This document shows, piece after piece, positions 1-8,474 of a stretch of 64,000 bases of DNA. This stretch comes from JAHJDS01 sp964569795. GTDB lineage: Bacteria > Desulfobacterota > Desulfarculia > Desulfarculales > JAHJDS01. The stretch spans positions 1-64,000 of the forward strand of contig CAZMVB010000015.1 of assembly GCA_964569795.1 (NCBI GenBank), given 5' to 3'. Position 1 is the first letter of the stretch, and every line of letters starts with the position of its first letter. The notes beneath the pieces were generated by a model, which was not told the origin of the DNA, ran no database searches, and saw nothing but the letters and a program-made list of their open reading frames with translations. The translations under genes were made by a program, and so were the position numbers.

Positions 1-49
1 CCAGTCTCCAGACTCAAAACCGTAAACAACCTGTTTGACAATTACACCT

Positions 50-64
50 AGGGGCGAAGCCCCT
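50..64. terminator. Short GC hairpin
   Basis: AGGGGC (50-55) and GCCCCT (59-64) form a perfect 6-bp stem closed by a GAA loop. No T-run follows on either strand, so it is at most a weak terminator of a gene left of the window. Confidence 0.4.
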
Positions 65-79
65 AAGTGGCGGGGGATT

Positions 80-111
80 CCAAAGGGGCCTCGCTATTGA
101 GGCCCCTTTGG
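80..111. terminator. Strong bidirectional-type hairpin
   Basis: Perfect 13-bp inverted repeat: CCAAAGGGGCCTC (80-92), 6-nt loop (93-98), GAGGCCCCTTTGG (99-111). The arm bases near the foot are AAA/TTT, as in bidirectional intrinsic terminators. It lies downstream of the minus-strand DUF1847 gene and could end that transcript as well as one entering from the left. Confidence 0.55.
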
Positions 112-120
112 CCCTGGGGG

Positions 121-146
121 TGTGGGGGCTGGGAGAAGCCCCCACA
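121..146. terminator. GC-rich hairpin
   Basis: Perfect 10-bp stem, TGTGGGGGCT (121-130) with AGCCCCCACA (137-146), around a 6-nt loop. It is the third stable hairpin within 100 bp and has no T-tract. It may be a terminator or an RNA 3'-end stabiliser. Confidence 0.4.
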
Positions 147-172
147 TCACGAGATGCTCTTAGTCCTTTAAA

Positions 173-263
173 CAGGAAAATAGGGACAGCCACCTATTTT
201 TCAGTTAGTCCTTGTTGACTTTGAACGCCCAGAAAAAAATAGGAGGCAGTCCCTATTTTCCTG
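173..263. repeat. REP-like palindrome pair (BIME-type inverted repeat)
   Basis: Two 24-bp units share the pattern AAAATAGG-N8-CCTATTTT, each with perfect 8-bp arms (about 177-200 and 235-258). They are in opposite orientation, so the arms 173-204 and 232-263 form one long near-perfect inverted repeat around a 27-bp spacer. This is the architecture of REP pairs mobilised by Y1 (RAYT) transposases. No such transposase is seen in this window. Position just after the stop of the minus-strand DUF1847 gene fits the usual extragenic location. Confidence 0.65.
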
Positions 264-291
264 CCGCGGCGCGAGTGCGCCCTAACCACTA

Positions 292-987
292 TTAAACAAT
301 ACTCGGATCCTTGATCTTGCGGTAGTACGAGGCCGAGGTGTAAAGCGCCGCCAGGGGATTGTGGCCGGTCACCCTATCCTTGACCGCCAGCACGGTCGTC
401 GGCGCCTGGGCGTATTTGAAAAACAATGAGTCGTGCCCCACGCACAGGCCCAGCAGGACGTTGAAGTCCGTGCCTTCTTCATTCAACAGCCGGGCCTGAA
501 ACACGGGATTGCACATGGACTCGTCCGTGTTGATGTTGATCTTCTGGTCGTCAGCGATCCCGATCAAATCCTTGGAGGTCCGGCCGGCCTTGCAGCAGAT
601 CGAGACCACCTCGAAGCCCCACTCCTGGAAAATATCCGTTGCCAGCGCGGCCTCCCGGGCCAGGCCGATGCAAAAGGCCAGACCCAGCCGGTGGTACCCC
701 ATCTTCCGGGCGAACTCGCCGATCTCGACGATCCGGGTCTTGGTCGGCTGCATGACATAGGGTTGCTGATCCCGGTTGGCGTAGCACTCGGCCTCCTGGA
801 TCGAGGCCTGGCGGGCGAACTCGCGCACCGCCGGGTCGTCGTAGGCCTGGTTGGCCTCGGCCACGACCCCGGCCGAGACCAGGGTCGGACACCCCTTGCC
901 GCCCTGCCCGGACTCGACCAGGCACACCCGCTGAGGCGTCTCGATCCCGCACCCGGCGCAGGCCGCCAGCCGTTCCTTGTCAGCCAC
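292..987 (-). CDS. DUF1847 family metal-binding protein
   Basis: The 231-residue product has a Cys-rich N-terminus (C10, C13, C22, C33) followed by the DUF1847 core, with motifs such as EIGEFARKMGY, LAFCIGLAREA and MCNPVFQARLLN around conserved cysteines that probably bind metal or Fe-S. The family is common in anaerobes and its biochemical role is unknown. The GTG start is chosen because a GGAGG sits 7 nt upstream on the minus strand. Length matches the family. It stands alone, divergent from the next gene, with a hairpin cluster and REP pair beyond its stop. Family assignment is firm; function is not known. Confidence 0.85.
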   Translation of the reverse strand: MADKERLAACAGCGIETPQRVCLVESGQGGKGCPTLVSAGVVAEANQAYDDPAVREFARQASIQEAECYANRDQQPYVMQPTKTRIVEIGEFARKMGYHRLGLAFCIGLAREAALATDIFQEWGFEVVSICCKAGRTSKDLIGIADDQKININTDESMCNPVFQARLLNEEGTDFNVLLGLCVGHDSLFFKYAQAPTTVLAVKDRVTGHNPLAALYTSASYYRKIKDPSIV

Positions 988-1146
988 GTCTGATCCTCCA
1001 TCAATTACCCGGTGAAACCAAACCGTTGACCAACAACAAACTTAATCCCGCGAACCAACCCTGTCAAACGCGCCTGGCCGTCAAATCCTTGGCCGCCGGC
1101 GGCCCGGCACGCCTCGAATTCCGGCCAGGGCCGGCCGCCGGCCCGG

Positions 1147-1175
1147 TTGACACCCCTGACCGGGCATGCCATAAA
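1147..1175 (+). promoter_or_regulatory. Sigma-70-type promoter with very short leader
   Basis: TTGACA (1147-1152), 17-bp spacer, CATAAA (1170-1175). The predicted start of transcription is only a few bases before the ATG at 1188, implying a nearly leaderless mRNA. Confidence 0.5.
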
Positions 1176-1187
1176 CTGAGACTCAGG

Positions 1188-3002
1188 ATGACCACGCGGG
1201 GCAAAACTCTCTGGGGCGTCTTGATCGTGGCGGCGGTGCTCATTGCCGGAGCGGTGGTCGCCTGGCAACGTTTGGGTCCGAAACCCACGGCCGTCCGCCC
1301 CGTTCCCCGCAAACCAGGGGCCGGGCCGGCCATGGTCCGGAAAAAACCCGCGGCCCGACCCGAGCCGCGGCCCGTGCGGTTGACCGTCTCGGCCGCGGCG
1401 GCCCGGCTGTTGCCGGCCAAACCGGTCCTGTTCGTCAGCCTCGAGGGCCTGGACGCCATGATCGGGACGATCGAGGCCTCGAAGTGGTGGCGATCGGTCC
1501 GGGCCCGCCTCCTGGCCCATCCGGGCGTGGCCGGGGCCTGGCGCCGGTTTCTCGAGTCCTACCGCCAGCACCTGGGCGGCCGGGATTTCACGGCCGACGT
1601 GTCGCTCTGGCGGCGTCTGCTGGGCCGTCAGGTCTGCCTGGCGATTTACATCAAGGGCCCGGCGGCCGGGTCGAGGCACCGGAAGGTCGTCTATGCCCTG
1701 GCCTTCACCGGGCCCCGGGGCGACCCCCCGCAACGGGTCCTGGACCGGATCAGGGACTTTTTAGGGGCGATCCTCAAGGCCCCCCTGACCTGGCAGACCG
1801 CCGGATCGGGCCCGTCCTCGATCAGGACCCTGACCGGCCCGGGGTTGCATCTCCACTTCGCGGTCCTGCCCGGGCAACTGTTTTTCATGTCCAATGACCG
1901 GGGCCTGCTGTCCGGCCTGAACCAGGCCGGCGCGGGCGACGCGGCCGGGCGCCTGGCCGGCGACGGGCGTTACCGGGCCCTGGTCAGGGCCGCCCCCCGG
2001 GACAAACGGCTGGCCCTGTTCCTGCGCCTGGAGCGCGTCCTCCCCTTTCTGGTCGGGACGCTCAAGGGCGACGACCTCACGGTGCGCATTGTCCGCTCGA
2101 TCAGCGGCCTGCAATTGACCTCCACCGGGCCGCTGACCCGGTTGACTCTCTTTTTCCGTCCCGGGGCGGTCTCCAGCGTGCTCGGGCCCGGCCGCGGCGG
2201 GGCCGGCCTGACCACGACCGATCTGCTGCCCGGATCGCCCCTGATCTACCTCGGCCTGAGCGGTCCCCGGTGGGTCAAGCTGTTGCACCGCTGGAAATGG
2301 GAATCCGGGCCCGGCCGGCCGGGGCGGGGCCGGGTGGACCGCGCCATCCAGCGGGTCCTGGGCCTGCCCGGATTGGACCGGGTGCTGGACCTGCTGGACG
2401 GCGAGGCGGCCCTGGCCGTGATGGGCCTGGCCTCGGGGGGACTTCCCCGGATCGTCACCTTTGTCCGGATGAAGGACCGGGCCGTGGCCCGAACGCGCCT
2501 GCCCTGGCTGATCGAGACCCTGAAGCGGGGTCCCCTGGGCGGCGAGGTCTTGTGGCGCACCCACCAGGCCGGGCCGGCGACCATCCCCTATGTCATCGCG
2601 CCCGTGGTCGGGGCCGTGGGGGCCATAGCCACCGGGCCTTATCTGGTGTTCAGCAATGACCTGGGTTCGTTGGGCCGTCTTCTGGGATCGGCCCGGGCCG
2701 AAACGACCCTGTTCTGGGGCTATCTCCGCAGCCGGAAAGAGGTCAACTTCCTGTTCGGGGCGGACACGGCCCGGCTCCTGGACCTGGCCCCCAGTCTGAT
2801 GAACCAGTTGGGGCCGGTCTTGAAGGTCTGGGGCCGGAGGAGTTGGCCGGCCTGGCTGCCCGCCGCCCTGGACTGGGCCCGGGTGTGCCGGGCCATGGTC
2901 GCCTGGGCCCGATGGGACGGACGGCGCCGGGCCCTGAGCCTCGGCCTGAAGTTCTGGCTGGCCGATCGCCAGGTCAAGCTGAAACTGCCCGGGGCCAAGT
3001 GA
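1188..3002 (+). CDS. Membrane-anchored DUF3352-like protein (paralogue 1)
   Basis: The product is about 604 residues from the ATG at 1188. An upstream TTG at 1026 would add a 54-residue low-complexity extension that precedes the promoter, so I reject it. A hydrophobic segment at about residues 7-26 looks like an N-terminal anchor, followed by a Pro/Arg-rich linker and a large extracytoplasmic domain. That domain resembles DUF3352 proteins, with a segment like KPVLFVSLEGLDAMIGT and later a run with VRMKDRAVARTRLP. It is paralogous to the next gene: both carry S(K/E)WWRS near the N-terminus and a GPYLVFSN/GPFIVASN motif near the C-terminus. No catalytic motif is visible. Function is unknown; duplication suggests a cell-envelope role. 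Confidence 0.7.
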   Translation: MTTRGKTLWGVLIVAAVLIAGAVVAWQRLGPKPTAVRPVPRKPGAGPAMVRKKPAARPEPRPVRLTVSAAAARLLPAKPVLFVSLEGLDAMIGTIEASKWWRSVRARLLAHPGVAGAWRRFLESYRQHLGGRDFTADVSLWRRLLGRQVCLAIYIKGPAAGSRHRKVVYALAFTGPRGDPPQRVLDRIRDFLGAILKAPLTWQTAGSGPSSIRTLTGPGLHLHFAVLPGQLFFMSNDRGLLSGLNQAGAGDAAGRLAGDGRYRALVRAAPRDKRLALFLRLERVLPFLVGTLKGDDLTVRIVRSISGLQLTSTGPLTRLTLFFRPGAVSSVLGPGRGGAGLTTTDLLPGSPLIYLGLSGPRWVKLLHRWKWESGPGRPGRGRVDRAIQRVLGLPGLDRVLDLLDGEAALAVMGLASGGLPRIVTFVRMKDRAVARTRLPWLIETLKRGPLGGEVLWRTHQAGPATIPYVIAPVVGAVGAIATGPYLVFSNDLGSLGRLLGSARAETTLFWGYLRSRKEVNFLFGADTARLLDLAPSLMNQLGPVLKVWGRRSWPAWLPAALDWARVCRAMVAWARWDGRRRALSLGLKFWLADRQVKLKLPGAK

Positions 3003-3083
3003 CTGATCCAAGCCCCTGTATTGATGATCCAATTCTGACGGACGCCTCGAACTCCGAGACCGGGTCATCGGTCTCGGACCCAC

Positions 3084-3113
3084 TTGACAGGCCATCGTCA
3101 TATTCTCTACGAT
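3084..3113 (+). promoter_or_regulatory. Sigma-70-type promoter
   Basis: TTGACA (3084-3089), 18-bp spacer, TACGAT (3108-3113), about 60 nt before the start of the second paralogue. It mirrors the promoter of the first, so the pair is probably not one simple transcript. Confidence 0.45.
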
Positions 3114-3175
3114 GAAACGACCCGAGGCCCAGCAACCCGCTGCCCGCGCGACCTTTTTGTCGTTGGGAGACATTG

Positions 3176-4936
3176 ATGAGCCCCAAAGGAATCCAACTCA
3201 TCGGCACCGCGGCCGTCGTGGCCGTGGCGATCGTGGCGATCGTCATCGGCCTCGTGGTCAGGCCCGTCGCCGTGGTCCCGGACCCGGCCCGGTACATGCC
3301 GGGCGACCCGGTGGCCTTCATCGGGATGAATGGCTGGGCCGAAGTGGTCCAGCGGATCGAAGACTCGGAGTGGTGGCGTTCGCTGTGGTCCCGAATCCAG
3401 GGGGACAAACGGGTCAAGGCGGCCCTGAAGAACTTCGAGTTGCGTTACCGTCGCCGCTTCCAGACCACGATTCAGTCCCATCTGCGGCGGCTCCAGACCC
3501 TGCTGGGGGGACGGATCTGGATCGGGTTCTATTCCGGGCTCCGGGGTATTTCCCTGCTGGCGGCCGTCCGGCCCCGCCGGTCGGTGTCCCTGGACGAGGT
3601 CCTGGCCCGGCTTCGCCGGTTCAGCGAAAACCTGGGGCACAAGACCCCGCCGGCCAAATGGATCACCCACCAGGGCCGCCGGTTCCGGCAACTGCGCCTG
3701 GCCGGACGGACGGTCTATGTGTTCTCGCCGGACCGCAAGACGATCTTCGTCTCTTTCAGCCGTCGCTTGATCCAGCAGGTCATCGTTCTGGTCCAGGGTA
3801 AAAAGGCCCCCCGGCTGCTCGACGACCCCCTGTACCGGCTGATCGCCGGGGCCCGGCTGCGCCGGCTGCGGGCCTTCATCCGCTGGGACAAGCTGCCGGC
3901 CCGGAAGAGGACCGGCGAGGACATCCTTCACCAGGTCCTGGATACGATCAAGTCCGTGCGCCTGGTCTCGAATCTGATCGAGACCGTGGTGAGCGTGGAC
4001 TTTCGACCGGGGACGGCGACCAGCCTCCTGGGCGGGGGCCTGCCCGGGGCCGTGCTCAAGTCCCCCTCCCTGCTGCCCCGGTCCCCGCTGGTCTATTTCG
4101 GGTCGTGCGGCCATCGTCTGTCCCGGGTCTGGAAGGGCCTCCTGGCGGCGGATACCCCCGGTCAAAAGGCCCTGATGAAGCTGGACCGGGACCTGGGCCG
4201 GACCTTCGGGGTCTCCGGCCTGGCCGAGCTTCTCGACCGGACCGGCAACGAGGCGGCCGTGGCCGTCCTGGGCCTGCACCCGGGTCCGCTGCCCCTGCCC
4301 CAGGTCCTGGTCCTGGTCCGGATGAAGGACGAGAAAACCGCCCGGACGTTCATGCCCCGAATGGTGGCGGCGCTCAAGAAGCACCGGGACCTGGGCCGCC
4401 TCGTCTTCGAGACGCGGCGGGCCGGCGGACGGACAATACACTACATCACCGTGCCCCGGGTGGGCCGGGTGGGCGCCGTGGACATCGGACCGTTCATCGT
4501 GGCGAGCAACAACCTCGATCTGCTGCGGGACACCATCGAGCGCCGCCATGCCGACCCCACGGCCGTGTGGCACGAGGCGCTCCGGATCCAGCATCCGTCC
4601 ACCCTGCTGTTCCTCGACCTGACCCAGATCCTCCGGCTGGCGCCCGATTCATTGCCCTACCTGGCCCCCTGGCTGCGGCTGCCCCGCCCTGTCCTGGACG
4701 AGTTGCCCCAGACGGTCCAGGCCGCGATCAACGTCCTCTCCTTTTTGAAAGGCGTGACCCTGTGGACGCGGTGGGAGGCCAAAAAGCGGGAGTTGACCCT
4801 GGGACTCAGGCTCAGCCTGGCCGACGCCGAGGTGACCTCGAACCGGGTGGGGGAGGCCCTGTTCCTGTCGTACTTCACCCCGGCCAGGAGCCGCCTCGGG
4901 CCGGTCAAGGCCGGCGGCCGACCCAAACCGAAGTAG
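3176..4936 (+). CDS. Membrane-anchored DUF3352-like protein (paralogue 2)
   Basis: The product is 586 residues from the ATG at 3176, with a GGGAGA-type ribosome site just upstream; a TTG one codon earlier is less likely. A single hydrophobic anchor covers about residues 8-28, and the rest is predicted extracytoplasmic. Shared features with the preceding gene are SEWWRSL, LVRMKDEKTART, an RxAGGRTIHYI-type segment and GPFIVASNNLDLL in the same order, so the two arose by tandem duplication although overall identity looks modest. No enzyme signature is seen. Both copies are intact and each has its own promoter, which argues for divergent but retained functions. Confidence 0.7.
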   Translation: MSPKGIQLIGTAAVVAVAIVAIVIGLVVRPVAVVPDPARYMPGDPVAFIGMNGWAEVVQRIEDSEWWRSLWSRIQGDKRVKAALKNFELRYRRRFQTTIQSHLRRLQTLLGGRIWIGFYSGLRGISLLAAVRPRRSVSLDEVLARLRRFSENLGHKTPPAKWITHQGRRFRQLRLAGRTVYVFSPDRKTIFVSFSRRLIQQVIVLVQGKKAPRLLDDPLYRLIAGARLRRLRAFIRWDKLPARKRTGEDILHQVLDTIKSVRLVSNLIETVVSVDFRPGTATSLLGGGLPGAVLKSPSLLPRSPLVYFGSCGHRLSRVWKGLLAADTPGQKALMKLDRDLGRTFGVSGLAELLDRTGNEAAVAVLGLHPGPLPLPQVLVLVRMKDEKTARTFMPRMVAALKKHRDLGRLVFETRRAGGRTIHYITVPRVGRVGAVDIGPFIVASNNLDLLRDTIERRHADPTAVWHEALRIQHPSTLLFLDLTQILRLAPDSLPYLAPWLRLPRPVLDELPQTVQAAINVLSFLKGVTLWTRWEAKKRELTLGLRLSLADAEVTSNRVGEALFLSYFTPARSRLGPVKAGGRPKPK

Positions 4937-5036
4937 CCGGAAGCATGCGGTCCGGGAACCCGCGGCCGCGGAGTGCGGTTTGACCGACAACAGGGTTACC
5001 CTGGTCAGATATGCCGGAACCCCCGGGACCAGTGAA

Positions 5037-5600
5037 ATGAAACCGCGTCTTGACAAGTGGCTGCTGATCGCCTGTCTGGCGGTGCTGACCGTCGCCCGGG
5101 GCCCCTCTCCGGCCCCGGCGGCGGACCAGCCCATATTCGAAGCGGCCAAGGCGGGGAACGTGGCCCGGCTGAGGGAAATCCTGAAGTCCGAGCCCTCGGC
5201 CCTGACCCTGACCGATCTCGTCCTCTCGGCCTCGCCGCTGCACTGGGCGGTCATCAACGGTCACCGGGCGGCGGCCTTTTTTTTGCTCAACCGGGGCGCC
5301 CCGGTCAAGGTCCGGGACAAGGCCGGCTTCACGGTCCTGCACTACGCCGCCTACGCCGGACTTCCCGAGGTGGCCTCGGCCCTCATCGACCGCGGGGCCG
5401 ACGTCAACGCCGTCAGCGGCTGGCTCGGCGTGACCCCGCTCCACCTGGCCGCCCTGAAGAACCGGATCATGGTCGCGGCGGTCCTGCTGGCCCGCGGGGC
5501 CAGGGTCAACATCCGGGACAAGCGGGGCCGCACCGCGAGGCAATATGCCCTGCGCCGGGGCTACTGGATGTTCGCCGCCCTGCTGTCAGGGACAAGATGA
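5037..5600 (+). CDS. Secreted ankyrin-repeat protein
   Basis: The product is 187 residues from the ATG at 5037. An N-terminal Sec signal (KPRLDKW, hydrophobic core LLIACLAVLTVA, then AxA-type cleavage near PAPAA) is followed by four to five ankyrin repeats, with the motifs SPLHWAVINGH, TVLHYAAYAG and TPLHLAALKN. It probably acts as a periplasmic protein-protein interaction module. It follows the membrane-anchored paralogue by 100 bp and precedes an acyl-CoA dehydrogenase by 9 bp. A start further upstream at 4980 would bury the signal peptide, so it is rejected. The partner is unknown. Confidence 0.8.
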   Translation: MKPRLDKWLLIACLAVLTVARGPSPAPAADQPIFEAAKAGNVARLREILKSEPSALTLTDLVLSASPLHWAVINGHRAAAFFLLNRGAPVKVRDKAGFTVLHYAAYAGLPEVASALIDRGADVNAVSGWLGVTPLHLAALKNRIMVAAVLLARGARVNIRDKRGRTARQYALRRGYWMFAALLSGTR

Positions 5601-5609
5601 AAGGGGATC

Positions 5610-7006
5610 ATGGACGACCTCGACCGCTTTCTTGACCAACGCCTCACGGCCCGGGCGTACGCCCGGACGGCGTTGACCCCCGAACAGCGGGATCTGCAGC
5701 GGGCCGCCCGGGAGTTCGCCCAGGCCGAGTTCCCGGGGATCATCACCCCTGACCCGGCCACTGAAAAGACCTTTCCCGCGGACCTGTTCGCCGCTTACGC
5801 CGAGCTGGGCCTGACCGCCGTGGACGCGGCCGAGGAGTACGGCGGGGCCGGCTATGGTTTGACCGAAAAAGTGCTCTGCATCGTCGAGGACTGCCGGGCC
5901 GACTCGACCATCGGCATGGCCTTCTCCCTGGTGAGCATCATCTCGGACGTGCTGGCCATCGCCGGCGATGAAGAACAGAAACGACGCTGGCTGCCCCGGC
6001 TGGCCCAGGGCCGCTGTTTCCCGGCCATCAGCCTGACCGAACCCGATCACGGCAGCGACCTGACCAGGTTCAACACCCGGGCCGAAAGGGACGGCGACGG
6101 ATTCGTCATCGACGGCACCAAGGTCTTCACCACCTACGGCCTCGAGGCCGCCTACTTCATCGTCGCCGCCCAGACCGACCCGGAGGCCCCGAATTATGCG
6201 GGCTTCTCGACCATCCTGGTCGAGCGGGACCGCCCCGGGGTCAGCGTGGCCAGCCTGGGGGACAAGCTGGGGATCAAGATGACCTCCAGCGCCGAGGTGG
6301 TCTTCTGCGGGGTCCGGGTGCCCCGGGAAAACCTGGTCGGCGAACTGAACCGGGGTATCGAGACCCTGAACCGCTTTTTCGCCAAGTCCCGCGTGAAAAT
6401 CGCGGCCCAGGCCCTGGGGGTGGCCCTGGGGGCCCTCGACGCGGCCGAGCAATACGCCACCCGCCAGCGGCGGCAGACCGGACGCTTCATCGCCCAGTAC
6501 CGGCCCGTGGCCGAGATGCTCCGCTTCTCCCATCAGGCCGTGGACCGGATGTGGAAGCTCGTCCTCCGGGCGGCCCGCAACTACGACGCCGGCGGCCCCT
6601 TCGAGCCGACCTTCCTGGCCGCCCTGGCCAAGCGGGACTGCTCGACCCTGGCCGAGACCGTCGTCCGCAACTGCCTTCAGATCTTCGGCGGCTACGGCTA
6701 CATGCGCGAGGGCAATCCGGCCGACGTGGAACGCCGTCTCCGGGACGTGATCATCACCACCATCTACGAGGGCACCAACCAGATCATGGACCTGATCATG
6801 CGCAGCCACCTGCGCCACCACCCCCACGACCGGCACTTAATNNNNNNNNNNNNNNNNNNNNNNNNNNNNNNNNNNNNNNNNNNNNNNNNNNNNNNNNNNN
6901 NNNNNNNNNNNNNNNNNNNNNNNNNNNNNNNNNNNNNNNNNTGGACCTGATCATGCGCAGCCACCTGCGCCACCACCCCCACGACCGGCACTTAATTTAT
7001 TGGTAG
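5610..7006 (+). CDS. Acyl-CoA dehydrogenase (split by assembly gap)
   Basis: FAD-dependent acyl-CoA dehydrogenase that oxidises an acyl-CoA to the 2,3-enoyl-CoA and passes electrons to ETF. All domains are visible: the N-terminal helical domain, the FAD-binding region (AISLTEPDHGSDL; TKVFTTYG), the beta domain, and the C-terminal helical domain with QIFGGYGYMREG and YEGTNQI. The reading frame enters a run of 100 N after residue HL. The 55 bp before the gap (6787-6841) are repeated exactly after it (6942-6996), so removing N and one copy closes the gene as ...RHLIYW-stop, about 415 residues in all. Start ATG has AAAGGGG upstream. ETF genes occur in the window at 36798 and 40269, but a link is not shown. 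Confidence 0.88.
6842..6941. other. 100-N scaffold gap between overlapping contig ends
   Basis: Exactly 100 N. The flanks 6787-6841 and 6942-6996 are the same 55 bases, so the two contigs overlap and no sequence need be missing. 55 is a standard de Bruijn k-mer size and 100 N a standard filler length. The artefact shifts the reading frame of the acyl-CoA dehydrogenase. Confidence 0.93.
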
Positions 7007-7020
7007 GAATGGAGGATCAT

Positions 7021-7443
7021 ATGGATCGAGATCAACTGGTCGAAGTCATCGGTCGGCGGCTCGAACTCTCCCCCGAGGAGTGGGAACGGGTCAAGACCGA
7101 GCCCCGGTTCCAGCGCCTGTTCGACAGCGCCCTGGCCGCCTCCAAGTACCGCCTGGTGGCCGAGGTGGTCGAGTCCAAGGGCTGCCACTCTGGTCACGTC
7201 GTCGGGCAGCGGTTATACTTTGATTCGAGCGGAAACCTGCTGACCGATCAGGCGCCCAAACGAGTCTGCATGTTCCTGACGCCCAACCTGGCGGTCCTGA
7301 TCAACGCCTTTTTCGAAAACCTGATGAACGGCCGGGACCCCAACGAGGTCATGTTCAACCGCACCGGCTGCTTTGATGTCGGTCCCATGTGCGGCGGCTG
7401 GGGCCACGTGACCTTGGAGGTCCGAGCTGAGGAGAAAACGTGA
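7021..7443 (+). CDS. Conserved small cytosolic protein (TIGR04076-like)
   Basis: The product is 140 residues. The ATG at 7021 is chosen for the GGAGG 5 nt upstream; TTG at 7000 overlaps the previous gene. The body has the pattern GCHSGHVVGQRLYFDSSGNLL, then PKRVCMFLTPNL, a DPNEVMFNRTGCFDVG segment and GGWGHVTLEV. Spaced Cys/His suggest metal binding or a redox role. It resembles the TIGR04076 group of uncharacterised anaerobe proteins, but I am not certain of the family. It lies 14 bp after an acyl-CoA dehydrogenase and overlaps the mini-gene that follows, suggesting one transcript. Confidence 0.65.
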   Translation: MDRDQLVEVIGRRLELSPEEWERVKTEPRFQRLFDSALAASKYRLVAEVVESKGCHSGHVVGQRLYFDSSGNLLTDQAPKRVCMFLTPNLAVLINAFFENLMNGRDPNEVMFNRTGCFDVGPMCGGWGHVTLEVRAEEKT

Positions 7444-7658
7444 AGACCCTGAAACTTGCGGCCGGACTGGTCCTGGTGATCGGCGGACTGGTGGTGATCG
7501 GTCTGGCCTTCTGTGTGTCGGGCCAAACCCCGGCCGGGGCCGTCCCGGCCTGAACCTCGAACTACGGGCTCGCCGTGGCGGGCCTGGGCGTGACCCTGGC
7601 CGGGGCAATGCTCCTCTCCCGGGGGCGCCGGAAAGAACATGGTCCCGAGGAAAAATAA
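7440..7658 (+). pseudogene. Two-helix membrane mini-protein interrupted by in-frame TGA
   Basis: A GTG start at 7440 overlaps the preceding stop. The frame reads 37 codons with a hydrophobic helix (LVLVIGGLVVIGLAFCV), meets TGA at 7551-7553, and continues in the same frame for 34 codons with a second helix (YGLAVAGLGVTLAGAMLL) and a charged tail (RGRRKEHGPEEK) to TAA at 7656. A two-helix hairpin protein with a short loop is the natural reading. The TGA may be a nonsense mutation (one base from Trp TGG), a base error, or a recoded codon. A 7-bp hairpin with a CGTG loop begins 13 nt after it. No known family is recognised. Confidence 0.5.
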
Positions 7659-7673
7659 GGGGGCTCAGCGGCC

Positions 7674-8366
7674 GTGACCCGAATTGAGACAGAGGTCGTC
7701 ACCATCGGCCTGGGGATGACCGCGGCCTTTGCCCTGAAGGCTGACCGGACGGTCCTGATCGACGCCGGCAATCCGGGCCATGAGGGAAAAATCCTCGACA
7801 AGCTGGCCCGGGCCGGGGTGATCCCCGGTGACGTGTCGCTGATCCTGATCACCCACGGCCACGCGGACCATTTCGGGGCGGCGGCGGCGTTGAAAGAGGC
7901 CACCGGCGCGCCGGTGGCCGTGCACCGGGCCGACGCCGAGGCCCTGCGCCAGGGACGCAATCCGCCGGTCATCCCCCGGAGCTGGACGGCCCGGTGGCTG
8001 AAGTGCCTGCTGGGACGGTTCGTCCCGGGCAGCGGGCCGCCCGTCGAGCCGGACATCCTGCTGGACGGGGAAACGGTCCTGGACCGGTTCGGCGTGGCGG
8101 CCCGGGTCATTCCGACCCCGGGTCACACGCCCGGTTCAATTTCAATTCATCTGCCCGGCGGGCCGGTCATCGTCGGCGACTTGATCCGCGGCGGGCTGCT
8201 TTGCCGCCGGCGGCCCCTTCCCCCCTGGGTGGCCGACGATCCGGACCAAAACCGGGACAGCGTCCGCGCCGTCCTGGACCTGGCCCCGACGACCATCCTG
8301 GCCGCCCACGGCGGGCCCTTCGACCCGGCGGCGGTCAGCAAATGGCTGGGGACAAAAAGGAATTAG
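7674..8366 (+). CDS. MBL-fold metallo-hydrolase
   Basis: Zinc-dependent hydrolase of the metallo-beta-lactamase superfamily, 230 residues. The metal site is plain: HGHADH at residues 61-66, then a His in TPGHTPGS, an Asp in VGDLI and a final His in LAAHGGPF. The GTG start has a GGGGG purine tract a few bases upstream. Likely substrates are thioesters such as acylglutathione-type or small lactone/phosphoester compounds; the sequence does not decide. It is the last gene before an AT-rich insert. Confidence 0.82.
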   Translation: MTRIETEVVTIGLGMTAAFALKADRTVLIDAGNPGHEGKILDKLARAGVIPGDVSLILITHGHADHFGAAAALKEATGAPVAVHRADAEALRQGRNPPVIPRSWTARWLKCLLGRFVPGSGPPVEPDILLDGETVLDRFGVAARVIPTPGHTPGSISIHLPGGPVIVGDLIRGGLLCRRRPLPPWVADDPDQNRDSVRAVLDLAPTTILAAHGGPFDPAAVSKWLGTKRN

Positions 8367-8474
8367 TTTGTGTAGCCATACCTAATACAAACTCTATTCA
8401 GCTCGATTGAAATATTTTCATATTATTGGCAGATTTTTCTTGACTGAGGCGAGGTTAATAATTATTATTTAATT

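Noticed and set aside
1761..3173. Long minus-strand frame opposite the first DUF3352-like gene
   Set aside because: Composition is Pro/Gln/Gly/Arg-rich without motifs, typical of antisense shadows in GC-rich genes.
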